DNA of 11,589 bases from Eubacteriales bacterium (GTDB lineage Bacteria > Bacillota_A > Clostridia > Christensenellales > Aristaeellaceae), in NCBI GenBank assembly GCA_029974035.1, contig JARKQG010000036.1, forward strand, positions 1 through 11,589, in the 5' to 3' direction. The notes below the pieces were generated by a model. That model worked only from the letters and a program-made list of their open reading frames with translations. It was not told the DNA's origin and did not search any database. This document shows positions 1 through 8,172 of the stretch, in pieces (within the stretch, counting starts at the first letter, position 1; every line of letters begins with the position of its first letter). A program made the position numbers and the translations under genes.

Positions 1-11
1 TCCATAAATCA

Positions 12-123
12 GCAAGCCGCACGGAAATGCCGGAGTATTTCAGGCTTGCGTAGTTTTTCTTCCGCATCAAAAAACTCCGCGAGTTTTTTGATGCCTTGAG
101 CCGCCCGGCGCTTGCCGGGCGGC
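12..123 (-). repeat. Left copy of a three-hairpin intergenic repeat element
   Basis: Read on the minus strand, this stretch folds as three successive hairpins. The first is a 10-bp GC-rich stem (100-109 with 114-123, loop 110-113). The second is a perfect 14-bp stem (64-77 with 81-94) that begins GCATC, runs through six A and returns through six T. The third is bipartite: an outer stem 12-17/44-49 and an inner GAAAT/ATTTC stem 24-28/37-41, separated by a 6/2 internal loop. The same order and spacing recur on the plus strand at 11210-11322; the best-matching 37 bases agree at about 30 positions. It starts 19 bases after the stop of the exported-protein gene, so it lies in that gene's 3' region in sense orientation. 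Its function is unknown: terminator, mRNA-stabilising element, or mobile palindromic repeat. Confidence 0.7.
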
Positions 124-130
124 TCTTCTT
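100..130. terminator. GC-rich hairpin, probable terminator
   Basis: A perfect 10-bp stem (100-109 paired with 114-123) has a four-base loop. On the plus strand it is followed by TCTTCTT, a fair U-rich tail that would end transcription entering from the left. On the minus strand it comes 19 bases after the stop codon at 142. There the immediate tail is poor in U, but an A6/T6 hairpin follows. It may therefore act in both directions. Confidence 0.55.
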
Positions 131-141
131 ATCGGGCGCGC

Positions 142-759
142 TTATTCGGCCGAAGGGCTGGAGTACCGGATCAGCGTCATGGTTTCGCCGGTTTCGGCGT
201 TCGTCAGCGTGATCATCCCGTCCGCCACATCAAAGCCCATCTCCAGTCCGGCGCCGCTTTGCAGCGCGATCAGGATATCCCCTTGATTAAATAGGAAGAT
301 ACCCTGCTCTGCCGCGCCGGTTTCGGCGTCTACCGTCATAAATCCGCCCTGGGCATCCATGGCGACGAGCCCGTCTCCGCCCTCCGAGACCCAGACACCG
401 GTCACATCGCTCAGGTCTTCCATGCCCTGCCGCTGAAGCGCCACCTCGTCGCCATCCGAAGCCAGGTAGAGATAGCCCTCCGAAAAGCCGTAGCCGAGCG
501 CGGTATCGTTGCCGTCGTCATCGCTCAGGTACATGGTCTCCTGATCGACCCAGTAGTTTCCCTCGCGCCGGTAGATCTCGTCGGATTCATAGATGGAAAT
601 AAACGTGCCCCCGCTGCCCAGCATCAGCGTAATCCGGCCGCCCGAATCCTCTCCGGCCCACAGGCCTTCCATGCCGTTGTCCAGCGCCAGCCCGGACGCG
701 GGCGCCATGAGCATTAGTACGACCGCCATCAGAACGCAATAAGACGCCGCCTTTTTCAT
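142..759 (-). CDS. Exported protein of two tandem beta-rich repeats, function unknown
   Basis: The product is 205 residues. The ATG at 759 is chosen because a purine-rich Shine-Dalgarno (AAGGGGGGAG) lies just upstream and the product then opens with a Sec signal peptide: MKK, a hydrophobic core at 9-19, and a likely cleavage after Ala25. An in-frame ATG at 813 abuts the -10 box and cannot be translated from this promoter. The mature part contains two related modules, about 32-111 and 121-198. Each starts G-(L/V)-W, has a Gly-rich turn and a (Y)GF motif, and ends L-x-R. The modules look beta-rich, like lipocalin-type sandwiches, and are strongly acidic. There is no lipobox, catalytic motif or anchor, so it is probably secreted or periplasmic. 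I do not recognise the family. It has its own promoter and is followed by the left hairpin element, so it appears to be a separate transcription unit from the sugar operon. Confidence 0.75.
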   Translation of the reverse strand: MKKAASYCVLMAVVLMLMAPASGLALDNGMEGLWAGEDSGGRITLMLGSGGTFISIYESDEIYRREGNYWVDQETMYLSDDDGNDTALGYGFSEGYLYLASDGDEVALQRQGMEDLSDVTGVWVSEGGDGLVAMDAQGGFMTVDAETGAAEQGIFLFNQGDILIALQSGAGLEMGFDVADGMITLTNAETGETMTLIRYSSPSAE

Positions 760-792
760 GCGCTCCCCCCCTTGCGTAAACGCGCCGTCTGC

Positions 793-804
793 AATGGCGC
801 CATT
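793..804. promoter_or_regulatory. 12-bp perfect palindrome at the transcription start of the exported-protein gene
   Basis: AATGGCGCCATT is a perfect palindrome directly downstream of the minus-strand -10 box (812-817), covering roughly +1 to +12. The position suits a repressor operator or a 5' mRNA hairpin. No protein can be assigned to it from this window. Confidence 0.35.
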
Positions 805-811
805 TGCTTCC

Positions 812-839
812 ATTATAACAGGGCGCGGCCGATTTGCAA
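812..839 (-). promoter_or_regulatory. Sigma-A type promoter of the exported-protein gene
   Basis: On the minus strand there is a perfect -10 TATAAT (812-817) with an extended TGT before it. A -35-like TTGCAA (834-839) lies 16 bp upstream. Transcription would start near 805, leaving a leader of about 45 bases before the ATG at 759. Confidence 0.7.
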
Positions 840-877
840 GTGCGGAGATATCCGGGCTCCCAGCTTTTCAAGGCAGC

Positions 878-903
878 AAAAAGCCGCCCCGCGCGGGACG
901 GCT
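878..903 (-). terminator. Rho-independent terminator of the LacI-family gene
   Basis: On the minus strand, 21 bases after the stop codon at 924, a 9-bp GC-rich stem (895-903 with 882-890, one G-U pair, loop GCGC) is followed directly by TTTTT. This is a canonical intrinsic terminator. It separates the regulator from the exported-protein gene downstream on the same strand. Confidence 0.85.
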
Positions 904-923
904 CGTAACGGCCCATTCCCGGT

Positions 924-1946
924 TCAGACGAGGCGCTTTACACTTTGGCGCTCGATCAACGCGGTGTCGATCTCCTGCTTGATCCTGTAGGAATCGCCGT
1001 TTTTGATCAACTCCACCAGCCGCTCCACCGCCACCTTGCCGATGCATTTGCACTCGACGCGCATGGTAGTCAGCGGCGGCTCGATCACCGTGCAGGCGGG
1101 GATGTCGTCAAAGCCAATCACCGACACGTCACCGGGAATCTGATAGCCGCTCTCCTTGAGCGCACGCATTGCGCCCAACGCGATGACGTCGTTGTCCACG
1201 AAAAACGCCGTGGGCAGCGGCGGCTTCGCCCTCAAATACGCCAGCATGTCCTGCCAGGCATCCTCCGTGTTGGCGCGAAGGGCCGCCGAGCCGCCTTCGT
1301 CCGGCTCAAGGCCTTTGTGCTTGAGCGCGGACAGAAAGCCGGCCCGGCGTTCGTCAAAATTCTTGATCCAATCGCTGGAGTGCAGGTGGCCGATGCGGCG
1401 GTGCCCCATCGAGATGAGGTATTCCGTGGCTTTATAGGCACCCTCAAAATTGTTGATGCCGACCTTATTGAGCTCCGCGCCGGTCAGCGCGGAGTCGATC
1501 GCCACCACCGGCAGGCCCAGCGCAAGGAAGCGGTCCATATCCTCCGCTCCGAGCTCCGTGGCGAGCACGAGGAGACCCTGTGCACCCCTGTCCACTCGAG
1601 AAAGTTGTTCGTCCACCGGAAGACCGCTTAAAAAATTTAAGTAAGAAAGTGAGAGAACATAGCCCGCATCCCGGCAGGCGCGCTCAATTTCCTCGATGAT
1701 CCGCGAAAAGAACTGGGTATCCCCCACCACCTTGCCGTGTTTTTTACACACCACGAAGGCGATTTCGTGCATCGCGCCGATGGGCATTTTCTGCATCAGC
1801 GCGTCGCGATAGCCGGATTCCACCAGTTTTTTCAGCACGCGCCTGCGCGTTTGTTCGCTGATCCCCGGCTTGTTGTTGATGACCATGGAAACCGTCGCGT
1901 TCGACAGGCCCAATTCCTGCGCGATGTCCTTGATTTTGACCGGCAC
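924..1946 (-). CDS. LacI-family transcriptional regulator
   Basis: The 340-residue length is normal for the family. An N-terminal LacI helix-turn-helix spans about 4-46 (KIKDIAQELGLSNATVSMVI, then the third helix to GY). A periplasmic-binding-protein-like effector domain follows from about 61, with the usual late motifs IGFDD (277-281) and PPLTT (290-294). The start is GTG at 1946: a stop codon lies in frame ten codons upstream, leaving no earlier ATG or GTG, and a weak GGGGGTGG serves as Shine-Dalgarno. Divergent orientation to the transporter operon, sharing a 212-base control region, makes it the likely local repressor, relieved by the imported sugar or an intermediate; this is inference. 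Oddity: the usual hinge-helix signature (Pro-Asn...Ala-Arg-x-Leu) after the DNA-binding domain is absent, the segment at 47-60 reading differently. The effector cannot be named from sequence. Confidence 0.93.
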   Translation of the reverse strand: MPVKIKDIAQELGLSNATVSMVINNKPGISEQTRRRVLKKLVESGYRDALMQKMPIGAMHEIAFVVCKKHGKVVGDTQFFSRIIEEIERACRDAGYVLSLSYLNFLSGLPVDEQLSRVDRGAQGLLVLATELGAEDMDRFLALGLPVVAIDSALTGAELNKVGINNFEGAYKATEYLISMGHRRIGHLHSSDWIKNFDERRAGFLSALKHKGLEPDEGGSAALRANTEDAWQDMLAYLRAKPPLPTAFFVDNDVIALGAMRALKESGYQIPGDVSVIGFDDIPACTVIEPPLTTMRVECKCIGKVAVERLVELIKNGDSYRIKQEIDTALIERQSVKRLV

Positions 1947-1973
1947 CCGCGCGCCACCCCCGAAATCGTATCA

Positions 1974-1987
1974 AATCCTGGAATCAT
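1974..1987. promoter_or_regulatory. Candidate operator, copy at the regulator promoter
   Basis: On the minus strand this reads ATGATTCCAGGATT, overlapping the end of the regulator's -10 and its start site. Almost the same sequence, one base shorter, sits at the equivalent place in the divergent operon promoter (2070-2082). A shared site at both start points is what autoregulation plus operon repression would require. It is not a classical CG-centred LacI palindrome. Confidence 0.35.
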
Positions 1988-2014
1988 TATAGCAGAAATC
2001 GGCTGCGAACGCAA
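1986..2014 (-). promoter_or_regulatory. Promoter of the LacI-family gene
   Basis: On the minus strand there is a perfect -10 TATAAT (1986-1991) with an extended TGC before it. A weak -35 TTGCGT (2009-2014) lies exactly 17 bp upstream. Transcription would begin near 1979, about 33 bases before the GTG start. Confidence 0.75.
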
Positions 2015-2042
2015 TCACTCGTTAAAATATTTCAGCAATCTA

Positions 2043-3100
<1,058 letters not shown>

Positions 3101-3111
3101 TCCCGCATTTC

Positions 3112-3141
3112 AGGAGGCGGGGCTTTCGCGCCCCGCCTCCT
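3112..3141 (+). terminator. Intercistronic hairpin after the binding-protein gene
   Basis: A perfect 12-bp GC-rich stem (3112-3123 with 3130-3141, loop TTTCGC) begins 11 bases after the binding-protein stop codon. The tail is only two or three U, so it should be at most a leaky terminator or an mRNA 3'-end stabiliser. Such hairpins are common after binding-protein genes and raise their level relative to the membrane components downstream. Confidence 0.65.
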
Positions 3142-3170
3142 TTCATAAGCCAGGGGAGGTTCTTTGAGAC

Positions 3171-3839
3171 ATGAAAAAGAAATCCGCCGGGTGGGTCCGC
3201 TGGGTGGTCGCCGCGGCCGTCCTCGCGCTGATCGCGGCCTTCTGCCGCGTCACGATCGTCTGGGACGCGCCCGCGTCCACCGGAGACGGCGCCGATTTGA
3301 CCGTCGCCGAGCGCTACTGCCTGGACAACTGGGACGAAAAGATGCTGCCCGCGATTCTGGAAAAGGCTTCCGACGCCGCCACCGTCCTCGGCGCGGCCCG
3401 GAAGGACCTGGGCGCGGCGGGCCTCGCCTACGGCACGCGGGAGAACGAAACCAGCGCCTGGAACTTCTGCCTCTCGGGCGAAGGCGTGGTGATCGACCTG
3501 GTGAACGCCGAAAAGGCGTCCAAGACGCGGCTCGCGGTGGACCTCGTTCCCGAAGACGGCGCGGCGGACCTTCTGATCCAGTGGTCCAGCGTCCTCAAGA
3601 CCAACGCCCTCCGCGACAGCGTGGGCTTTCTGAAGCTGGACGACTTTGCCAACCAGGTGGAATTTGCGGAGCTCACCCGCGCGTTCAACGCCCGTGTGCA
3701 GCAGGACCTCATCACCGGGACCGACGCGGCCTCACTGAAGGGAAAGAAGGTTGCCTTCACCGGCTGCGTGGCGCTGACCCGGTTTGCGGCCGCTGAGGAC
3801 GCCGAGCTGATCCCGGTGGCGCTGACGGAGGTGGGGTAA
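3171..3839 (+). CDS. DUF2291 family membrane-anchored protein
   Basis: The product is 222 residues. GGGGAGG (3153-3159) stands upstream of the ATG at 3171. A basic N-terminus (MKKK) and one hydrophobic segment at about 9-24 indicate a membrane anchor with an extracytoplasmic domain. The family match rests on the conserved C-terminal block at about 134-176: LLIQWSSVLKTNALRDSVGF, then DDF-NQ-EFAE and an NARV ending. DUF2291 proteins are annotated as predicted periplasmic lipoproteins and occur beside ribose-type ABC transporters. Here Cys25 follows Phe rather than a small residue, so lipidation is doubtful. The role is unknown; an accessory function in uptake is suggested by position. The stop overlaps the next gene's ATG by one base (TAATG), implying translational coupling to the ATPase. 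Confidence 0.82.
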   Translation: MKKKSAGWVRWVVAAAVLALIAAFCRVTIVWDAPASTGDGADLTVAERYCLDNWDEKMLPAILEKASDAATVLGAARKDLGAAGLAYGTRENETSAWNFCLSGEGVVIDLVNAEKASKTRLAVDLVPEDGAADLLIQWSSVLKTNALRDSVGFLKLDDFANQVEFAELTRAFNARVQQDLITGTDAASLKGKKVAFTGCVALTRFAAAEDAELIPVALTEVG

Positions 3840-5350
3840 TGCAGCCCGTCATGCAGGCCAGGGGCGTGGTCAAAAACTACCTGGGCACCCAGGCGCTCAA
3901 GGGCGTCGATTTTGACGTGTGGCCCGGACGGGTCAACGCGCTGATCGGCGAAAACGGCGCCGGCAAGTCCACGCTGATGAAAATCCTCGCGGGCATCGAA
4001 AAACCCACCGAGGGGCGTCTGTTTCTGGAGGGCGGGGAAATCCACTTTTCCGACGCGCGCGAGGCGGGCGAAATGGGCGTGGGCATCATCCATCAGGAGC
4101 TGAACCTCTTTCGCGACATGACGGTGGCCGACAACATGTTCGCCGGCCATGAGATCGCCCGCTTTGGCGTGATCGACCGCGGAGAGCAGCGGCGCCGGGC
4201 CAGGGAGGTGCTGACGCGGCTGCAGCAGGACATTGACCCCAACGAGCTGATGCTGAACCTGCGCGTCGGGCAGCAGCAGATCGTCGAAATCGCCAAGACG
4301 ATGCTGCGGCAGGAACTGAAGGTGCTGATCATGGACGAGCCCACCTCGTCCCTCTCCAGCGCCGAGGTGGAGGTACTGTTCCGGCTCATCGAGGATCTGA
4401 AAAGCCAGGGCATCGCGGTCATCTACATCTCCCACCGGCTGGAGGAGATCATCCGCATCTGCGACAACGTGACGGTGCTCCGCGACGGCAACTTCATCGC
4501 CACCGCCGAGGTGAAGGACATCTCGATTCCGTGGATCATCGAAAAGATGGTGGGTCACGCGGCGCTGTCCATCGAAAAGCCGCCCTACCGCGGCGATCGG
4601 ACGCCCGTGCTGGAGGTGGAGGACTACTGCCTGCCCCGTCCGGGCGGCGGCTATGCCGTCAACCACGTGTCCTTCACGCTGCACCGGGGCGAGGTGCTGG
4701 GCATCTACGGCCTGATGGGCGCCGGCCGCACGGAGCTGGTGGAATCGCTGATGGGGCTGCACCCGGAATCCACCGGCCGCATGCGGGTGCGCGGCGAGCC
4801 GGTGGACAGGCCCTCCGTAGCCGGGCAGATCGCCCGGGGCATGGTGCTGGTGCCCGAGGACCGGCAAAAGGACGGGCTGGTGCAGACCATGTCCATCGCG
4901 GGCAACATGCGGCTGACCGCCATCCCCCGGTTCACAAAGCGCCTGATCATTGACGAAAAGCGGTGCCTGCGGGAGATCCGCGAAACGGTCCGTGAGATGC
5001 AGATCAAGGTGGCGGACGTAAACCACCTGATTACCTCGCTCTCCGGCGGCAACCAGCAGAAGGTGGTCATCGGCAAGTGCGTGCTGGCCGAGGCGGACAT
5101 CTTCATGATGGACGAGCCCTCCCGCGGCATCGACGTGGGTGCCAAGACGGACATCTTCACGCTGATGCGGCGCTTTGCGGCCCAGGGCATGGGCGTATTG
5201 TTCGTCGGCAGCGAACTTAAAGAAATCCTGTCGGTCTGCGACCGGGTGCTGGTCATGTCCAACGGGCTTCTGACCGCCGACCTTTCCGCGGACGAGATGA
5301 CGGAGAGCGCGCTGGTAAAGGCGTCGGCGGCGGCGCTGCACACCGCGTAG
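3839..5350 (+). CDS. Sugar ABC transporter ATP-binding protein (RbsA/MglA type)
   Basis: The product is 503 residues with two fused nucleotide-binding domains, the normal arrangement for carbohydrate uptake transporter family 2. The first domain has Walker A GENGAGKST (37-45), a Q-loop (Gln86), signature LRVGQQQ (141-147), Walker B VLIMDEP (162-168) and switch His199. The second has a degenerate Walker A, GLMGAGRTE (291-299), with Arg where Lys is expected. It retains signature LSGGNQQK (401-408) and Walker B IFMMDEP (421-427). This asymmetry is typical of RbsA/MglA, where one site is catalytically weak. GGAGGTGG precedes the ATG. It energises import through the permease encoded next, on the cytoplasmic membrane face. 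Confidence 0.95.
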   Translation: MQPVMQARGVVKNYLGTQALKGVDFDVWPGRVNALIGENGAGKSTLMKILAGIEKPTEGRLFLEGGEIHFSDAREAGEMGVGIIHQELNLFRDMTVADNMFAGHEIARFGVIDRGEQRRRAREVLTRLQQDIDPNELMLNLRVGQQQIVEIAKTMLRQELKVLIMDEPTSSLSSAEVEVLFRLIEDLKSQGIAVIYISHRLEEIIRICDNVTVLRDGNFIATAEVKDISIPWIIEKMVGHAALSIEKPPYRGDRTPVLEVEDYCLPRPGGGYAVNHVSFTLHRGEVLGIYGLMGAGRTELVESLMGLHPESTGRMRVRGEPVDRPSVAGQIARGMVLVPEDRQKDGLVQTMSIAGNMRLTAIPRFTKRLIIDEKRCLREIRETVREMQIKVADVNHLITSLSGGNQQKVVIGKCVLAEADIFMMDEPSRGIDVGAKTDIFTLMRRFAAQGMGVLFVGSELKEILSVCDRVLVMSNGLLTADLSADEMTESALVKASAAALHTA

Positions 5351-5371
5351 GCGCGCAAGGAGGATTGCGAT

Positions 5372-6430
5372 ATGGTTGTGAACAAGGCGCCCCGCCCGGC
5401 GGGCAACAAATCCATCGGCACCATTCTGCTCAAGGGCCGCACGTTCATCGCGCTGATCATTCTGTCGGCGTACTTCAGCGTGTTTGCCCCCAACTTCACC
5501 ACCTGGCCGTCGCTGGTGCTCATGCTCAAGCACGCGTCCATCTACGGCCTTCTGGCCATCGGCATGACGCTGGTGATCATCACCGGCGGCATCGATCTTT
5601 CGGTCGGCGCGCTGGTGGGCCTTTCCGGCATGGTGGCCGGCGGGCTTCTGATCGAGGGCATCCGCCTCCCCTTCCTGGCCGCCACGATCTACCCCAACGT
5701 GCCGCTGATCCTCCTCATCGTATGCCTGATGGCCATCGCCATCGGGTGGATCTCCGGCAAGCTGATCGCCAGCGTCCAGGTGCCCGCCTTCATCGCCACG
5801 CTGGGCACCATGTACGTGTGCCGGGGCTTTGCGATGCTGCGCAACAACGGCGCCACCTTCCCCAACCTCTTTGGCTCGGCCGAGCTGGGCAACCCCGGCT
5901 TTGACCTGATCGGCTCCGCCGCCATCCCCGGCATCAACGTGCCCTACAGCATCATCGCCTTCATCGTGGTGGCGCTGGCGGCCTGGTTCATTATGAAGAA
6001 GACGCCGCTGGGCAACCAGATCTACGCGGTGGGCGGGAATGAGCGCGCCGCGCTGCTCTCGGGCATCCGCACGAAGAACATCAAGCTCTTTGTGTACATG
6101 TTCTCGGCCTTCTGCGCGGCGATGTGCTCAATGATCGTCACCAGCCAGCTGCGCGCGGCGCACCCCGCCACCGGCGAATCCTGGGAGATGAACGCCATTG
6201 CCTCCGTGGTGCTGGGCGGCACCTCGATGTCCGGCGGCGTGGGCAGCATCGGCGGCACGGTGGTGGGCACGCTGGTCATCACCGTGCTCAACGACGGCAT
6301 GACCATGATGGGCGTATCCAACTTCTGGCAGATGGTCATCAAGGGCGTGGTCATCGTGGTGGCGGTGGTCATCGACCTGATGCAAAAGGAAATGCAAAAG
6401 CGCATTGCGCTGCAAATGAGGAGTGCGTAA
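5372..6430 (+). CDS. Sugar ABC transporter permease (RbsC type)
   Basis: The product is 352 residues, a BPD_transp_2 family permease, slightly longer than typical RbsC because of an N-terminal extension and a loop near 95-117. AAGGAGG (5358-5364) precedes the ATG. Several hydrophobic spans are visible, including about 24-40, 57-72, 80-102, 118-137, 198-216, 246-265, 299-315 and 326-345. Family hallmarks are GMTLVIITGGIDLSVGA (64-80) and the Gly-rich stretch VVLGGTSMSGGVGSIGGT (289-306 region). The polar segment after the fifth listed span (about 218-240) is the probable contact with the ATPase. There is a single permease gene, so it should work as a homodimer. Its stop codon directly abuts the transketolase start, and the transketolase Shine-Dalgarno (GAGGAG, 6418-6423) lies inside its last codons. 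Confidence 0.95.
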   Translation: MVVNKAPRPAGNKSIGTILLKGRTFIALIILSAYFSVFAPNFTTWPSLVLMLKHASIYGLLAIGMTLVIITGGIDLSVGALVGLSGMVAGGLLIEGIRLPFLAATIYPNVPLILLIVCLMAIAIGWISGKLIASVQVPAFIATLGTMYVCRGFAMLRNNGATFPNLFGSAELGNPGFDLIGSAAIPGINVPYSIIAFIVVALAAWFIMKKTPLGNQIYAVGGNERAALLSGIRTKNIKLFVYMFSAFCAAMCSMIVTSQLRAAHPATGESWEMNAIASVVLGGTSMSGGVGSIGGTVVGTLVITVLNDGMTMMGVSNFWQMVIKGVVIVVAVVIDLMQKEMQKRIALQMRSA

Positions 6431-7255
6431 ATGGAACCCATACAGCTTCAGAAAATCGCGAACCTCCGCCGGGCCGACGCCGTGACCATGATCCACGACG
6501 CGAAAACCGGCCACACCGGCGGCTCCATGAGCAGCCTCGACATCCTGACGGCGCTCTACTATGACGTGATGAACGTCAATCCCCGTGATCCCAAAAACCC
6601 GGACCGCGACCGGTTCTTCCTCAGCAAGGGTCACTCGGTGGAGGGATACTGGGCCATCCTGGCCGACCGGGGCTTCTTTCCGAGGGCGTGGCTGGCCACC
6701 TTCTCCCGGCCCGGCTCCCTTCTGATCGGCCACCCCAACAACAAGGTGCCGGGCGTCGAGGCCTGCACCGGCGCGCTGGGCCATGGCCTTTCGCTGGCGG
6801 CGGGGGCGGCGCTGGGCGCGAAGCGCACCGGGCGCGCCTTCCGGGCCTTCTGCCTGATGGGCGACGGCGAACAGGCCGAGGGCTCCATCTGGGAGGCGGC
6901 GATGGCCGCGTCCAACTACCATTTGGACAACCTCTTTGCGGTGATTGACCGCAATTACCTGCAGATCAGCGGCTCCACCGAGGATGTGATGGCGCTGGAC
7001 GATCTGGCGGGCCGCTGGCGCGCCTTCGGCTGGGACGTGGAAACCTGCAACGGCCACGACATGGCGCAGCTTCAGGCCTACCTCCATTCAGACCGGCCCG
7101 CGGGCAGGCCACACCTTCTGATCGCCCGGACCGTCAAGGGCAAAGGTCTGCCCTTTGCCGAAAACCGCGCCGACTGGCACCACCACGTGCCGTCGGACGA
7201 GCAGCTGAAGCAGGCCTACGAGGCGCTGGGCGTCGAGGGGGTGTCGTTTTCATGA
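6431..7255 (+). CDS. Transketolase, N-terminal (thiamine diphosphate-binding) subunit
   Basis: The product is 274 residues, the usual size of the N-terminal half of two-gene transketolases. It carries the thiamine diphosphate motif GDG (144-146) with Asn175 closing the GDG-x(~27)-N pattern. The His residues expected around the active site are present: His28 in GHTGGS, His68 in SKGHS, His101 in GHPN, and His116-118 region GHGLS. With the C-terminal subunit it forms the active enzyme, moving a two-carbon ketol unit from a ketose phosphate to an aldose phosphate. In this operon it could be a dedicated apulose-4-phosphate transketolase (AptA-like) rather than a housekeeping enzyme; sequence alone does not settle this. 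The next gene starts four bases before its stop (ATGA), a sign of coupled synthesis of the two subunits. Confidence 0.93.
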   Translation: MEPIQLQKIANLRRADAVTMIHDAKTGHTGGSMSSLDILTALYYDVMNVNPRDPKNPDRDRFFLSKGHSVEGYWAILADRGFFPRAWLATFSRPGSLLIGHPNNKVPGVEACTGALGHGLSLAAGAALGAKRTGRAFRAFCLMGDGEQAEGSIWEAAMAASNYHLDNLFAVIDRNYLQISGSTEDVMALDDLAGRWRAFGWDVETCNGHDMAQLQAYLHSDRPAGRPHLLIARTVKGKGLPFAENRADWHHHVPSDEQLKQAYEALGVEGVSFS

Positions 7256-8172
7256 AGGCCTTAAGAAAGGCGATTACCGAAACGCTGCTGGAACTGGCGC
7301 GGAAGGACGCGCGCGTCTACGCGCTGGCCAGCGACAGCCGGGGCTCCGTCACGCTGGACGAATTTGCCCGGGAACTGCCCGGCCAGTTTGTCGAGTGCGG
7401 CATTGCGGAGCAGGACGCCGTGGGGCTGGCCGCCGGACTGGCCTCGGCGGGGCTGATCCCCTTCGTCTGCGGCCCGGCCAGCTTTTACGCCACCCGCGCC
7501 GCCGAGCAGGTGAAGGTGGACGTGGCCTATTCCCACATGAACGTCAAGGTCATCGGCGTATCCGGCGGCGTCAGCTACGGCGCGCTGGGCGGCACCCACC
7601 ACGCGGTGCAGGATGTGGCGCTGATGCGCGCCGTGCCGAACCTTCAGGTCTTTCTGCCCTCGGACGCCAGCCAGGCGGCCGCGCTGACGCGGGCGCTGGC
7701 CGCGTCCCCCGAACCCGCCTACGTGCGGGTGGGCCGCGGCCCGGTGCCGGACGTGTACGGGCCGGAGGTGCCCTTTGAAATCGGCAAGGCCGTGAAGCTC
7801 CGCGCGGGCGGAGACGTGGCCCTCATCGCCTGCGGCGAAATGGTGTATCACGCGGCGGAGGCCGCAAAGCTGCTGGCGGCGGCGGGCATTGAGGCCAGCG
7901 TCTACGACATGGCTTCCATCAAGCCCCTGGACGAGGCGGCCATCCTGGAAGCCGCGGAAACCGGCGCCATCGTCACCGCCGAAGAGCACTCGGTCAAGGG
8001 CGGCCTGGGCGGCGCGGTGGCGGAGGTCGTCTGCCAGCGGCATCCGGTGCGGATGCGCATTCTGGGCCTTCCGGACGAGCCGCTCTATAGCGGCGAGAGC
8101 AAGGACGTATTCGCCCACTACGGCCTGACGGCGGAGGGCATTGCGAAGGCGGCAAAGGAAGTGATCGGGTGA
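7252..8172 (+). CDS. Transketolase, C-terminal (pyrimidine-binding) subunit
   Basis: The product is 306 residues, normal for the C-terminal half of a split transketolase. The cofactor-activating glutamate is Glu53 in the motif ECGIAEQ (48-54), which contacts the aminopyrimidine ring of thiamine diphosphate. The substrate-channel motif GGTHHAVQDVALMR (113-126) is present. The C-terminal transketolase domain starts near 175 and includes SVKGGLGGAVAEVV (247-260). GAGGGGGTG (about 7236-7244) serves as Shine-Dalgarno inside the preceding gene. The start overlaps the N-subunit stop by four bases, and its own stop overlaps the kinase start by four. Expected partner: the N-terminal subunit just upstream, in a cytoplasmic heterotetramer. 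If the pathway is for apiose it would correspond to an AptB-type subunit; otherwise it is a general pentose-phosphate transketolase. Confidence 0.93.
   Translation: MKALRKAITETLLELARKDARVYALASDSRGSVTLDEFARELPGQFVECGIAEQDAVGLAAGLASAGLIPFVCGPASFYATRAAEQVKVDVAYSHMNVKVIGVSGGVSYGALGGTHHAVQDVALMRAVPNLQVFLPSDASQAAALTRALAASPEPAYVRVGRGPVPDVYGPEVPFEIGKAVKLRAGGDVALIACGEMVYHAAEAAKLLAAAGIEASVYDMASIKPLDEAAILEAAETGAIVTAEEHSVKGGLGGAVAEVVCQRHPVRMRILGLPDEPLYSGESKDVFAHYGLTAEGIAKAAKEVIG

Noticed and set aside
3..53. Possible tail of an upstream gene ending TAG at 51-53
   Set aside because: The same stretch is the third hairpin of the repeat element, with a matching non-coding copy at 11285-11322, so the frame is not supported as coding.
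3428..5533. Very long open frame on the minus strand opposite the transporter genes
   Set aside because: It runs antisense to two well-recognised genes, its product is rich in His, Gln, Arg and Leu typical of reverse-complemented GC-rich coding sequence, it has no domain, and it has no Shine-Dalgarno or promoter of its own.
6360..6431. Thiamine (TPP) riboswitch before the transketolase genes
   Set aside because: There is no intergenic space: the permease stop abuts the transketolase start, and no THI-box motif is visible.
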